From Planctomonas deserti (GTDB lineage: Bacteria; Actinomycetota; Actinomycetes; Actinomycetales; Microbacteriaceae): a DNA stretch of 64,000 nucleotides. Below the pieces are notes generated by a model. That model had not been told where the DNA came from and made no database searches. It saw only the letters and a list, made by a program, of their open reading frames with translations. How positions within the stretch are numbered: position 1 is the stretch's first letter; every line of letters begins with the position of its first letter. Positions 27,250 to 36,431 of this stretch are shown one piece after another. Position numbers and translations under genes: made by a program. The stretch is taken from NCBI RefSeq assembly GCF_003067705.1, contig NZ_QANL01000002.1:62001-126000 (forward strand), written 5' to 3'.

Positions 27250-29024
27250 CAAGACCTTTCTCGGGGTGCGGCGGCCGCGAATCGCGCGGCCCAGCGCTCC
27301 TCGGTGGACGCCTCGGGCAGTGCGCGCCGGTAGCGGGCGGCGAGCCGGGACCACGACACCGCCAGCCGGGCGTGCGAGGAGAGGGAACGAAGGAGCAGCG
27401 CCCGCGCCCGGCGGGGGTCGCGGCGGAGCAGGACGGCGGTACCCGTGCTCGGGTCGCCGACGAGGGCGGCGTCGAGGCCGAGCGTCGCCCGCCAGGAGAA
27501 TGCGTCCACCCGCACGGTCGGCGCCGCCGGGTTCAGCGGCCGCAGGAGGCCGAGCACGGCGCTCAGCACGGCCCTCGGCAGCGGAAGTGGTGCCGCGGCG
27601 CGCGCCGTGTGCCCGGTGGTCGCGGGTTCCACCGCGCCCAGCCGCTCCGACGCCGCGGCGCGCTTCGCGAGCAGGCCTTCGGCACGCTTCGCGAGCAGGC
27701 CTTCGGCACGCGCGCGGATGGTCGACGGATCGCCGAGCAGCCAGCCGGGGCCGCCGAGCGCGTCGGTGATCCCCAGCTCCCAGAGCTCCGCGACGTCGTA
27801 CTGCAGGCTGAGCGCGTGCTTCACCTGGTGCACGAGGCTGTCGAGCAGGATCCCGCGGCCGGCGCCGTGCGCGAGGGCGGTGGCCACGCGGTTGCGGTGC
27901 AGGGGCGCCATCGACCAGTGCGCCGCACCGTCGGAGCGCCACGCGGGGTGCACCGCGCTGATGCCGGGGACGACGGTGGGAAGGACGCCGCGCGAGTGCG
28001 CGCGCAACCCGTACTCCGCGTCGTCCCACTTGAGGAAGTAGGGCGCCGGGTAGCCGATCGTCCGAGCCGCTCGCGGCGGCAGGGCGGCGCACCACCAGCC
28101 GACGTAGTCCGCGGCAGTGCCGCGGTCCCAGGCCCACTCCGGGGCGTCGGTTCCCCCTGCGGCGGCTCTGGCGGCCTCCGCCGGGCGGGCCGCGCCCCAC
28201 TGGAACCGGCGCCGGTCGACGACCTCGGCCGTGGCGACGGGGGCGTCCGGCTGCTCCGGGGCGAACAGGGCCGTGCCGATCAGACGTGGCTCCCGCGCCA
28301 GGCTGGAGAGCACGATCATGCGGCGGAGGGTCTCGGAATGCACCGCGGCGTCGTCGTCGAGGAAGACGACCGGGCCGTCGTGGTCCCGCGCGTGCCACAG
28401 CCCGCGGGCGTAGCCGCCGGAACCGCCGAGGTTGTCCTGCTCGACGAGCGTGACGCGATCCCAGTCCAGGCCCTCCGGCAGGGAGTCCGCGAAGGTGCGC
28501 GCCTGGTCGACGACGACGATGCTCGCGACCTCGGCCGCGGTCGTGCCCGCGAGGATGCGCTCGACCTGCTCCCGGCAGGCGTCCTCGCGCCCGAACGTGG
28601 GGATCACGACGACGGCGCTCGCCGCGCGGCCCGAGGCGACGGACCAGCGGTAGCCGCGCAGGTCGTCGACACCGGATGCGCCCGGCAGCTCGACCCAGCA
28701 CCAGCGGTGGGACAGCGCGGCGAGGTCGACCGCGAGCGTGAGGGGCCCCGGCCCGTCGTGCTCGGCCAGTACGACCGTCCCGGACTCGTCGCCGTTCAGC
28801 ACCCGGACGGGGCCCGTGGCGTCGACGACGAGCTCCACCGGCACGTCGCCGAGGATCTCGCGCCACGCACCGACGGGGGCGGAGTTGAACCAGCTGCGCA
28901 CGGACGCGCCGCGTCCGCCGGGCGGCGTGGAGTCGTACAGCGCGGGGGACGCGGCCGGCGCATCGAGCGCCGGCCGCATCAGGCGGAGCAGGTCGACGGA
29001 CGTCCGGAACGACGTGTCCGCCAC
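27249..29024 (-). CDS. GlfT2-like galactofuranosyltransferase (GT2), shorter paralogue
   Basis: A 591-residue GT2 protein with the layout of mycobacterial GlfT2: an N-terminal beta-rich domain (to about 160), a GT-A domain beginning SAVVVIPTFGREDACREQ, the metal triad FLDDDAAVHSE near residue 220, the acceptor-side FLKWDDAEYGLR near 332 and a long helical C-terminal region. The related family polymerises galactofuranose on a lipid carrier. The GTG start lies 4 bases after the stop of the paralogue at 29029. A tandem 24-bp duplication lies in the C-terminal region (RAEGLLAK twice). Sugar specificity is inferred from glf nearby. Confidence 0.85.
   Translation of the reverse strand: MADTSFRTSVDLLRLMRPALDAPAASPALYDSTPPGGRGASVRSWFNSAPVGAWREILGDVPVELVVDATGPVRVLNGDESGTVVLAEHDGPGPLTLAVDLAALSHRWCWVELPGASGVDDLRGYRWSVASGRAASAVVVIPTFGREDACREQVERILAGTTAAEVASIVVVDQARTFADSLPEGLDWDRVTLVEQDNLGGSGGYARGLWHARDHDGPVVFLDDDAAVHSETLRRMIVLSSLAREPRLIGTALFAPEQPDAPVATAEVVDRRRFQWGAARPAEAARAAAGGTDAPEWAWDRGTAADYVGWWCAALPPRAARTIGYPAPYFLKWDDAEYGLRAHSRGVLPTVVPGISAVHPAWRSDGAAHWSMAPLHRNRVATALAHGAGRGILLDSLVHQVKHALSLQYDVAELWELGITDALGGPGWLLGDPSTIRARAEGLLAKRAEGLLAKRAAASERLGAVEPATTGHTARAAAPLPLPRAVLSAVLGLLRPLNPAAPTVRVDAFSWRATLGLDAALVGDPSTGTAVLLRRDPRRARALLLRSLSSHARLAVSWSRLAARYRRALPEASTEERWAARFAAAAPRERS
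27661..27708 (-). repeat. Exact 24-bp tandem duplication inside a GT2 gene
   Basis: Bases 27661-27684 and 27685-27708 are identical. The duplication is in frame and adds a second RAEGLLAK octapeptide to a predicted helix of the GlfT2-like protein. It looks recent. Confidence 0.9.
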
Positions 29025-29028
29025 CGGA

Positions 29029-30891
29029 TCAGTCCAGGCCGTAGATGCGGCGCCAGTTCTCCGCGCTCGTGAGCTCGCCGACGGCCTCGCGCCAGCGGCG
29101 GCGCGCATCGGCGCCCTCGCGGACGAGGCGCAGCACCATCTGCGCCGCCCGCTTGCTCTCGCCCGCGGAGACGTCGCCGTCGTGCCGGCGCACGCGGAAG
29201 CCGTTCTGGCTCGCATCCGTGATGAACACGGTCGAAAAGCGCGAGGCGTTCCACCAGGCGTTCGCGGAGGCGGGCAGCGTCGCGGCCGCGTTCGACCGGC
29301 CGAGCGCGCGGTAGACGAGGCGCTTGCCCATGACCAGCACGGGCTTGCTCGGCGTGCCGTGGCCGGTCAGGTCGGGCGTCGGCGGGAGGGCGCCCTCGCG
29401 GGTGATCTCCTCCGGCTTGCGGATGATCGTCTCGGGGTACTGATTGCGCAGCGCGCGGACGACGGCCGCGTCGGCCGCGCCGCCGTCGTGCAGCTGCTCG
29501 GGTCCGGCGAGGTAGTCCTCGATGGCCCGAGTCAGCGTGGCGGCCATGCCGTACTGCATGCTCAGGATGTACCGCGCGTAGGCCTTCGCCTGGGTCGCCG
29601 CGATCTGCTTCGCCGGGACCTCGGAGTGCAGGGCGGAGACGATCATCGAGTTGCGGTGGCTGAAGTAGCGCGACCAGTCGTCCCAGTCCTTGAGGGCGAA
29701 GTCCGCGTGCCACACCGCCGCGCCGGGCAGGGTGACGGTCGGGAAGCCGCGGCCCGCGGCGCGCAGGCCGTACTCGATGTCGTCCCACTGGAAGAAGACG
29801 GGCAGGGGGAAGCCGATGGTGCGCACAACCTCCGCCGGGATGAGGCAGCACCACCACGCGTTGTAGCCCGCGCTCGCCCAGCCGGTCGCCGCGTGCTTGC
29901 GCACGTCGACGTTGTGCCACTTGTCGACGACCGGGATGCCGGCGTTGAGGTTGGCGAGGTCCACCGTCTCCGCGTGCGTGTGCAGCACGGTGGGGTGGTA
30001 GAGGTTCAGCATCTGCCCGCCGATGAGGATGGGGCGGGTCGCGCGGGCGGACGTCGAGGTGAGGCGGACGACGGTGTCGGGCTCGAGCACGATGTCGTCG
30101 TCCATCAGGATGACGTCGGCGTCGTCGTTCTCCACGGCGATCGACTCGAAGAGCCCGCGGGTGAAGCCGCCGGCGCCACCGAGGTTGGGCTGGCGGATGT
30201 AGCGCAGCCGGCCGCCGAAGCGCGCCTCAACGTCGGCGAAGCCCGGCTGGTCCGCCACCGGGTCGGTGCCCTGGTCGACGACGTAGACGGTGCCGACGCG
30301 CGCGAACGCGTCCTCGTCGTCGACGAGGGCGGTGATGGTGGCGAGGCAGTCCGCAGCGCGGTTGAACGTGCAGATGACGACCTTGACCGGCCGCACGGCG
30401 ACCTCGTCGTCGGCGACGAAGCGCGCGTCCGAGACGCTGAGCGACCCCTCGTCCGACTCGAACTCGGCCCAGAAGTGGCCGCCGTCGAGGTGGCGGGTGA
30501 GCGCGCCGCGCAGGCTGACGGTCTCGTCCGTCGCGCCGGTGACGACGACGGAGTCGACGATGCGCGGCCGCTCGCTGAGGTCGGTGTCGAGGAGCGTCAG
30601 CCGGCCCGAACCGCTCACGACGGCCTCGAGCGTGATGCCGACCACGGACGTCACCCGGCGCAGGTGGGCCGCGGGCAGGCGGCCGAAGTAGGTGTTCGTG
30701 CTGACCCGGGCGTGGTCGCCGAGACGGATCGAGAAGCGGTCGGCCGTGGCCTTGCCGCGGTGCACGTGGTAGTACAGCCCGTCGCCGACGATGCGGGTCG
30801 GCGGGGCGAAGAGGATGCGCTGGAGGGTGGCGGAGCCGGAGTCGTCCCTCTCCTCGGTGGAAGGAGCGGACGTGCTGGTCGGTATCGTCAT
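29029..30891 (-). CDS. GlfT2-like galactofuranosyltransferase (GT2)
   Basis: A 620-residue protein very close in length and layout to mycobacterial GlfT2 (about 637). The N-terminal beta-sandwich contains FGRLPAAHLRRVTSV. The GT-A domain contains VKVVICTFNRAADCL, NLGGAGGFTRGLF, the DDD triad in ILMDDDIVLEPD near residue 264 and FFQWDDIEYGLRA near 368, matching the catalytic Asp pair of GlfT2. HADFALKDWDDWSRYFSHRN holds the family's conserved His. It probably extends a galactofuranose chain using UDP-Galf from Glf. It follows the Wzy-like gene by 101 bases, with only a weak ribosome-binding site (gaagtga). Confidence 0.9.
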   Translation of the reverse strand: MTIPTSTSAPSTEERDDSGSATLQRILFAPPTRIVGDGLYYHVHRGKATADRFSIRLGDHARVSTNTYFGRLPAAHLRRVTSVVGITLEAVVSGSGRLTLLDTDLSERPRIVDSVVVTGATDETVSLRGALTRHLDGGHFWAEFESDEGSLSVSDARFVADDEVAVRPVKVVICTFNRAADCLATITALVDDEDAFARVGTVYVVDQGTDPVADQPGFADVEARFGGRLRYIRQPNLGGAGGFTRGLFESIAVENDDADVILMDDDIVLEPDTVVRLTSTSARATRPILIGGQMLNLYHPTVLHTHAETVDLANLNAGIPVVDKWHNVDVRKHAATGWASAGYNAWWCCLIPAEVVRTIGFPLPVFFQWDDIEYGLRAAGRGFPTVTLPGAAVWHADFALKDWDDWSRYFSHRNSMIVSALHSEVPAKQIAATQAKAYARYILSMQYGMAATLTRAIEDYLAGPEQLHDGGAADAAVVRALRNQYPETIIRKPEEITREGALPPTPDLTGHGTPSKPVLVMGKRLVYRALGRSNAAATLPASANAWWNASRFSTVFITDASQNGFRVRRHDGDVSAGESKRAAQMVLRLVREGADARRRWREAVGELTSAENWRRIYGLD

Positions 30892-30992
30892 GTAATCACT
30901 TCGTGTCGCTGGCGGTCGGTGCGGCGGGAAGGCCCCACGCGCCCGCGCCTGTTCCCGATGCGGGCATGGGCGGTCCCGCCCCCGCTAGTGTC

Positions 30993-32303
30993 TCAAATCC
31001 TAGATGAGGGAACCCCGCCGGACGTGGAGGCGAGCACGCCGCGCCAGCTCTTGTCCTGCGCCGCCTTGAGCGCGCACACGACGAGCAGCAGCCAGCCCCA
31101 CTCCACGATCGTGATGCTCTCGGCCAGCGAGACGACTCCGAGCACGACGAGCACGAGCGGGGTCCACAGGTAGCTGACGCTGCGCTTGTCCGACGCGAGC
31201 AGCCACGACCGCACGAAGGCGAGGCCCGCGAACGTGAGGAAGATCACGAGCCCGACGACCCCGGTCTGGAAGTAGAGGTCGACGAACGAGCTGAGCGCGG
31301 AGTCCGTGCTGACGGTGCCGCGGTCGGTGAGGAACACGTAGGGCACGATGTCCGTGCGCCACCAGCCGAGCCACCCCCAGCCCTCGAACTGGTTGAGCCC
31401 GCCGAGCCGCAGCAGCTCTCGCCAGAGCTGGGCCCGCAGCTGGAACTCGCTCTGCGCGTTGAGCGCGACGATCAGCTGACCGCGCAGCGCGACGACGATC
31501 CCCGCGCCGACGAGCCCGAGCGCGAGGAGCGCCACCTGCCACGTCCGCCTGCTCTCCAGGTGGGTCCGGCGCAGCCCGACGAGGGCGACCGCCGCGGCCG
31601 CGAGCACGAGGAACGTGCCGCCGATCACGGGGGAGCGGGTGAGCAGGACGACGATGGCGGCGGCCACGAAGGAGCCCAGCGCGAGGCCGCGCCGCACCGA
31701 GCGCGTGTAGTACTCGACCGCGAACGTGATCGCGGCGATCAGCGCGACGGCGCCGAGCGCGTTCCGGCCCCCGAGCAGGCCCTGGATCGGTCCGCCGACG
31801 TCGAGGTTGCCCTGGATGCCGAGGAAGCGCAGCGGGGTGTCGATGAGCAGACCGGAGAGCACCTCGAGCGAGATGGACACGACGAGCACGAGCCGCAGCA
31901 CGTCGCCCGATGCCCGGACGATCTGAATGAGGTCTCGCGCGATCGCGACGTAGACCCCGAGGAACATCACGGTCAGCTGGTAGAGCACGCCGGCGACGGT
32001 GATCCACTGGTACCTGCTCCACAGAACCGTGAGCGCGCACCAGCCGACGAAGACGAGGAGCGAGATCGGCAGGAGGCCGCGCCACTCGTAGTCCCCCCGC
32101 TTGGCCACGAGGGACAGGGCCGAGAACACGACGAGGGTCGCGAGCGCCGAGATGAGTCCCGGCCAGCCGACGAGCGCGCGGGCGGGCCCGGCCAGCAGCA
32201 CCGTGCCGAGGATCGCCTGCGTCAGCGCGGCCGAGAAGCGGGCGGACCCGAGGAAGTCGGCGATCGTGTCGGGCAGGCGGGAGCCCGGCGGGATTCGCGT
32301 CAC
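30993..32303 (-). CDS. O-antigen ligase/polymerase-like membrane protein (Wzy_C type), second copy
   Basis: A 436-residue protein with about twelve membrane segments and a periplasmic-type loop around residues 290-340 (QLWRELLRLGGLNQFEGWGWLGWW). The arrangement matches the O-antigen ligase family, which joins or polymerises lipid-linked glycans outside the membrane. The segment ALSSFVDLYFQTGVVGLVIF corresponds to the N-x-Y/F-L-x2-W/Y-x5-G region of the family, as in its upstream paralogue. The start is GTG 32303, ten bases after that paralogue's stop, with no clear ribosome-binding site. Confidence 0.8.
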   Translation of the reverse strand: MTRIPPGSRLPDTIADFLGSARFSAALTQAILGTVLLAGPARALVGWPGLISALATLVVFSALSLVAKRGDYEWRGLLPISLLVFVGWCALTVLWSRYQWITVAGVLYQLTVMFLGVYVAIARDLIQIVRASGDVLRLVLVVSISLEVLSGLLIDTPLRFLGIQGNLDVGGPIQGLLGGRNALGAVALIAAITFAVEYYTRSVRRGLALGSFVAAAIVVLLTRSPVIGGTFLVLAAAAVALVGLRRTHLESRRTWQVALLALGLVGAGIVVALRGQLIVALNAQSEFQLRAQLWRELLRLGGLNQFEGWGWLGWWRTDIVPYVFLTDRGTVSTDSALSSFVDLYFQTGVVGLVIFLTFAGLAFVRSWLLASDKRSVSYLWTPLVLVVLGVVSLAESITIVEWGWLLLVVCALKAAQDKSWRGVLASTSGGVPSSRI

Positions 32304-32313
32304 GACCCGCGGC

Positions 32314-33654
32314 TCAATCCACCAGGGCCGGCGAGTACGGGCGCCCGGACGAGGACACGGACTCGGACCGCGCTGTGCCGACCTTCGTCGCGACGGCCAT
32401 GGTCACGAGGAGCACCCAGCCGCCCTCGATCAGGAGCCGGCTCTCCGTGATGCTCTGGGCCACGAGGGCGGCCATCACGAGCAGCGGGAGCAGGTCGAGC
32501 GCGGAGTAGGGGAGGGGCCGGCCGGGCCTGCGCTGCGGCCGGTCGATCGCGGCCCACCATGCCCGCGCGACGGTGGAGACGACAAGGCAGACGAAGAGGG
32601 CGGCGCCGACGATGCCGAGCTGGAACCACACGTCGAGGTAGGCGTTGTGCGCCTGCAGGTACTCCACGCCGTTGCGCACCGCGAGGCCGGAGAAGGGCTC
32701 GACCCAGGGCGCCCAGTAGCTGGACCAGCCCCAGCCGAGCACCGGGCGCTGCACCGCGAGGTCGATGACGCCGGCCCAGATGTCCGTGCGGCCCGTGAGG
32801 TCGCAGCCCTTCCCGAACACCACGAGCACGCGGGGCGCGAAGGACGCCAGGGCGGCGCCGGACACGAGGGCGGACACGGCGATGCCGGCGAGCAGGCCGA
32901 CGCGGCCGCGCGGGGTCAGCCGCCGGGCGACGAGGGCGAGGACGAGCACGACGGCGGTCACGGCCGTCGCGACGAGCACCGTCGAGGACTTGGTGAGCGC
33001 GAGGGTCGCCACCGCGACGAGCATCCAGCCCCAGTCCCGCCGGCGCCGGTGCTCCGTGGCGGCGAGCCGCACGCCGAAGACGATGAGCCCGAGCAGCGCG
33101 ACCATCCCGAGGAGGTTCGCGTTGCCCACGATGCCCTGGATGCGCCCGCCCTCGAACAGCAGGTTGCGCGACCAGTAGAACGCCTTCGGGATGTCGCGGT
33201 CGCCGTAGTCGGTGAAGAACGGCAGCAGGGGCTGACGCACGAACACCGAGACGGCGAGCTCGAAGACGAGGGACAGACCGAGGATGACGCGGATCGCGCG
33301 GTGCAGCGCGTCCACGAACTCCCGCCAGGTGAGGGCGAGCGCAAGGAACAGCGCCCCGGCGGTGGTCGCCCACTGCAGGCCGACGCCGAGGGCCGTGACG
33401 CCCTGGTACTGGGACCAGGCGAGCGAGGCCGTGGCGAAGAGCAGGAATCCGATCAGCGGAACGGGGAGCTTCCAGAAGCGCACCCGCGGCCGCGATCGCA
33501 CGAGCAGGACGACGGACCAGACGAGCAGGCCCGCCGCCACGACGCCGAATCCGTACCAGCTGAGGGTGTTGCGCCAGAAGTCTCCGGCCAGCACCGTGAA
33601 GAGAACGAGGGTCGCGCAGACGGCGGCCGCCGCACGCTCCCTGCTCCCCGTCAT
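32314..33654 (-). CDS. O-antigen ligase/polymerase-like membrane protein (Wzy_C type), first copy
   Basis: A 446-residue polytopic protein with the clearer O-antigen ligase signature: TGRTDIWAGVIDLAVQRPVL, GWGWSSYWAPW and the loop YLQAHNAYLDVWFQLGIVG, whose H-N-A-Y-L motif is typical. It shares organisation with the downstream copy, indicating tandem duplication. ATG 33654 lies 6 bases after TACCCT (minus 33666-33661), so it opens the operon 33654-24868 as a leaderless mRNA. Confidence 0.87.
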   Translation of the reverse strand: MTGSRERAAAAVCATLVLFTVLAGDFWRNTLSWYGFGVVAAGLLVWSVVLLVRSRPRVRFWKLPVPLIGFLLFATASLAWSQYQGVTALGVGLQWATTAGALFLALALTWREFVDALHRAIRVILGLSLVFELAVSVFVRQPLLPFFTDYGDRDIPKAFYWSRNLLFEGGRIQGIVGNANLLGMVALLGLIVFGVRLAATEHRRRRDWGWMLVAVATLALTKSSTVLVATAVTAVVLVLALVARRLTPRGRVGLLAGIAVSALVSGAALASFAPRVLVVFGKGCDLTGRTDIWAGVIDLAVQRPVLGWGWSSYWAPWVEPFSGLAVRNGVEYLQAHNAYLDVWFQLGIVGAALFVCLVVSTVARAWWAAIDRPQRRPGRPLPYSALDLLPLLVMAALVAQSITESRLLIEGGWVLLVTMAVATKVGTARSESVSSSGRPYSPALVD

Positions 33655-33734
33655 ATGTCAAGGGTAAGTGGCGGCAGAGCGTCCCGCCGACCGCCCCGCG
33701 GCGGCGGAGCCGGCGGGACGGCTCGGCCGGGGCG

Positions 33735-34913
33735 TCAGACGAAGGCCGCCTTGCCCGTGATGCTCCGTCCGACGATCAGCGTGTTCATCTCGCGAGTGCC
33801 CTCGTACGAGTACATGGCCTCGCCGTCCGCGAAGAAGCGGGCGACGTCGTAGTCGGTCACGATGCCGTTGCCGCCGAGGATCTCGCGCGCGTAGGCGACG
33901 GTCTCCCGCATGCGCGCCGTCGTGTACGCCTTCGCCAGCGACGAGTGCTCGTCGTGCTGGATGCCCTCGTCGAGCATTTGGGACACGCGCACGACCATGC
34001 CGATCGAGGCGGTGATATTGCCGATGCACTTGACGAGCAGGTCCTGCACGAGCTGGTGACTCGCGATGGGCTTGCCGAACTGCACCCGCTCGCCCGCGTA
34101 GGCGAGCGCGGCCTCGTAGGCGCCGATGGAGTTGCCGACCGCGGCCCAGGCCACCTCGGCCCGGGTGAGGCGGAGCACGGCGGCGGTGTCGCGGAAGGAG
34201 TTCGCGCGCTGCAGGCGCAGCGAGTCCGGCACGACGACGTTCTCGAGGGTGACGTCCGCGTTCTGCACCGTGCGCAGGCTCATCTTGTTCTCGATCTTCG
34301 TCGCGCAGTAGCCCGCGGTGCGGGTCGGGACGAGGAAGCCCTTGACCTGCCCGTCCTCCAGGCTCTTCGCCCAGACGATGGTGACGTCGCTGAACGTGGC
34401 GTTGCCGATCCAGCGCTTGGCTCCGTTGAGGATCCAGTTGTCGCCGTCGCGGACGGCGGTCGTGCGCAGGCCCTGCGCCGAGTCCGACCCGGAGAGCGGC
34501 TCGGTGAGGGCGAAGGCGCCGATCGTCTCACCCGAAGCGAGCTTCGGCAGCCACTCCGCGCGCTGCTCGGGCGACCCGCAGAGGCCGATCGATCCCATCG
34601 CGAGCCCGTTCTGCACGCCGACGAAGGTGGCGACGGACGCGTCAACGCGGGCGAGCTCGAGCGCCACCCAGCCCCGGAAGACCGCGGAGTTCTCGAAGGG
34701 CCGTGTCTCCTCCCACGGCATTCCGAACAGGTGGAGGTCCGCGAGCGGCTTCACGATGTGATGCGGGAACTCCCCGCGGTTCCAGTGCTCGTTCACGATG
34801 GGTCGTACCTCGGCGTCGAGGTACGACCGCAGGTCGGTGAGCACGGCCTTCTCCCTGTCGCTGAGAAGGTTCTCGTACCCGTAGAAGTCACTGGGGATGG
34901 GTTCGAAGGACAT
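33735..34913 (-). CDS. Acyl-CoA dehydrogenase, glutaryl-CoA dehydrogenase-like
   Basis: A 392-residue FAD enzyme. The FAD-binding stretch FALTEPLSGSD and WILNGAKRWIGNATFSDV are visible. The end YEGTREMNTLIVGRSITG closely resembles the catalytic-glutamate region of glutaryl-CoA dehydrogenases (YEGT, with the base Glu). The ILGGNGIVTDY stretch is also typical. It likely oxidises a short or dicarboxylic acyl-CoA, perhaps in lysine or tryptophan breakdown; the substrate is inference. ATG 34913 gives the usual N-terminus (DFYGYENLLSDREK). It is a metabolic gene set between glycan genes and has no operon partner. Confidence 0.87.
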   Translation of the reverse strand: MSFEPIPSDFYGYENLLSDREKAVLTDLRSYLDAEVRPIVNEHWNRGEFPHHIVKPLADLHLFGMPWEETRPFENSAVFRGWVALELARVDASVATFVGVQNGLAMGSIGLCGSPEQRAEWLPKLASGETIGAFALTEPLSGSDSAQGLRTTAVRDGDNWILNGAKRWIGNATFSDVTIVWAKSLEDGQVKGFLVPTRTAGYCATKIENKMSLRTVQNADVTLENVVVPDSLRLQRANSFRDTAAVLRLTRAEVAWAAVGNSIGAYEAALAYAGERVQFGKPIASHQLVQDLLVKCIGNITASIGMVVRVSQMLDEGIQHDEHSSLAKAYTTARMRETVAYAREILGGNGIVTDYDVARFFADGEAMYSYEGTREMNTLIVGRSITGKAAFV

Positions 34914-35139
34914 GCGCGTGCTCCATTGCGTCGGGGAAGTGCGGGTGCCGTGCGGCGGCGTCGACGTCGACGTCGAGGATACGGTCGCGATCAGGTTAGG
35001 TCGGTCGGGCGGCGGGGCCAACGCGCTTGGTACTTTGATCAGGTCGGCACGTTTCCGCGCCGAAGGAGATTTGTAGATTGCGGCCAACGCACCGGTTCCG
35101 GCCGCCGTTTTGGTAGCTACCGGCTAGGGACTCACCGAC
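34914..35139. other. Divergent region between the acyl-CoA dehydrogenase gene and manA
   Basis: A 226-base region containing a tandem hexamer (gtcgac/gtcgtcg near 34960-34973) and a TAGGGA box at 35125-35130 that would serve manA. No gene is seen in it. Confidence 0.4.
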
Positions 35140-36408
35140 TTGTTTGTAGGCATCACCAACACGCCCCGCGACTACGCCTGGGGTTCGAGCAGCGCCATCG
35201 CCGAGCTCCTGGGCACCGAGCCGAGCGGCGGACCGGAGGCGGAGCTGTGGCTCGGCGCGCACGCGGGAAGCCCCAGCCGCATCCTCGACCCCTCCTCGGT
35301 GGGGGGAGCGCGGACGCTGGCCGACTGGATCGCCGCTGACCCGGCGACCGCGCTCGGCCCGCTCGCGAGCGGGTTCCGTGAGGGCGACGGTCCGTACCTG
35401 CCGTTCCTCCTGAAGGTCCTCGCCGCCGCCTCGCCGCTCTCCCTGCAGGCGCATCCCACGATCGAGCGGGCGCGCAGCGGATTCGCCCGCGAGGACGAGG
35501 ACGGCGTGCCGGGCGACGCCCCGCACCGCAACTACAAGGACGCGCTGCACAAGCCCGAGCTCATCTACGCGCTCAGCGACCGGTTCGACGCCCTGTGCGG
35601 CTTCCGCGACGTCGACGAGGTGCGCTCGGTCGTCACGGCGCTCGCGGAGAGCGACGAGCGCGCGGGGGACGGGCGGCGCGACCTCTTCGACCGCGTCCTG
35701 GCCGAGCTCGCGCCGGGCGGTGAGGGCGGGGCCGGGCTGCGGGCGGTGTTCGAGTGGCTGTCCGCCGGCGGGGACGACGTGTCCGCGCTCGTCGAACGGG
35801 TGGTCCGCGCCGCGCGGGACGTCGCCGCGAGCGGCCGGTTCGAGCGCGAGCTCGGCGTCGTCTCCCGGCTCGCCGAGACCTACCCCGGCGACCCCGGCGT
35901 CGTCACGTCGCTCCTGCTCAACAGCGTGTCGCTCCGCCGGGGCGAGGCCCTGTACCTGCCCGCGGGGAACATCCACGCCTACCTCGAGGGCCTCGGCGTC
36001 GAGCTCATGGCGGCGTCGGACAACGTGCTGCGCGGTGGTCTGACGCCCAAGCACGTCGACGTCGCCGAGCTCCTCGAGGTGCTCGAGTTCACGCCCCTGC
36101 CCGTTCCCTACCTCGCGCCCGAGTCCCCGGCGCCCGGGGTCGAGGTCTTCCGCCCGGACGTGCCGGACTTCCTCCTCGTGCGGGTCTCGCTGGACGCCGC
36201 CACCGGCGCCGCCGACGTCGACCTCGCCGGGCCCGCCATCGCCATCTGCACGGCCGGCGAGGTGACGATGACCGGGGAGGCGTCCGCGTCCTCCGTCGTG
36301 CGCGGCGAGTCGGTGTACGTGACGCCCGACGAGGGCCGGCTGGCCTTCTCCGGGCAGGGCGAGCTGTTCCTCGCGACCGTGGGCGGCATCCCCGCCGCGG
36401 GGAGGTAG
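35140..36408 (+). CDS. manA: Mannose-6-phosphate isomerase, class I
   Basis: A 422-residue type I phosphomannose isomerase linking fructose-6-P to mannose-6-P. The zinc site is visible as SLQAHPTIERA (Gln/His), HKPELIYAL (Glu) and GNIHAYLEGLGVELMAASDN (His). LRGGLTPKHVDV is also conserved. The start must be TTG 35140: an in-frame TAG lies at 35125-35127 and the conserved N-terminus FVGITNTPRDYAWGS follows directly. TAGGGA lies 9 bases before it. Together with manB it leads to GDP-mannose for surface glycans. Confidence 0.94.
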   Translation: MFVGITNTPRDYAWGSSSAIAELLGTEPSGGPEAELWLGAHAGSPSRILDPSSVGGARTLADWIAADPATALGPLASGFREGDGPYLPFLLKVLAAASPLSLQAHPTIERARSGFAREDEDGVPGDAPHRNYKDALHKPELIYALSDRFDALCGFRDVDEVRSVVTALAESDERAGDGRRDLFDRVLAELAPGGEGGAGLRAVFEWLSAGGDDVSALVERVVRAARDVAASGRFERELGVVSRLAETYPGDPGVVTSLLLNSVSLRRGEALYLPAGNIHAYLEGLGVELMAASDNVLRGGLTPKHVDVAELLEVLEFTPLPVPYLAPESPAPGVEVFRPDVPDFLLVRVSLDAATGAADVDLAGPAIAICTAGEVTMTGEASASSVVRGESVYVTPDEGRLAFSGQGELFLATVGGIPAAGR

Positions 36409-36419
36409 ACGCCTCCCCG

Positions 36420-36431
36420 TACGATTACCGG
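36420..36431 (+). promoter_or_regulatory. Leaderless -10 element of the membrane protein gene
   Basis: TACGAT at 36420-36425 followed by 6 bases and GTG 36432. No Shine-Dalgarno is present. It fixes the start of a gene whose frame stays open far upstream. Confidence 0.55.
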
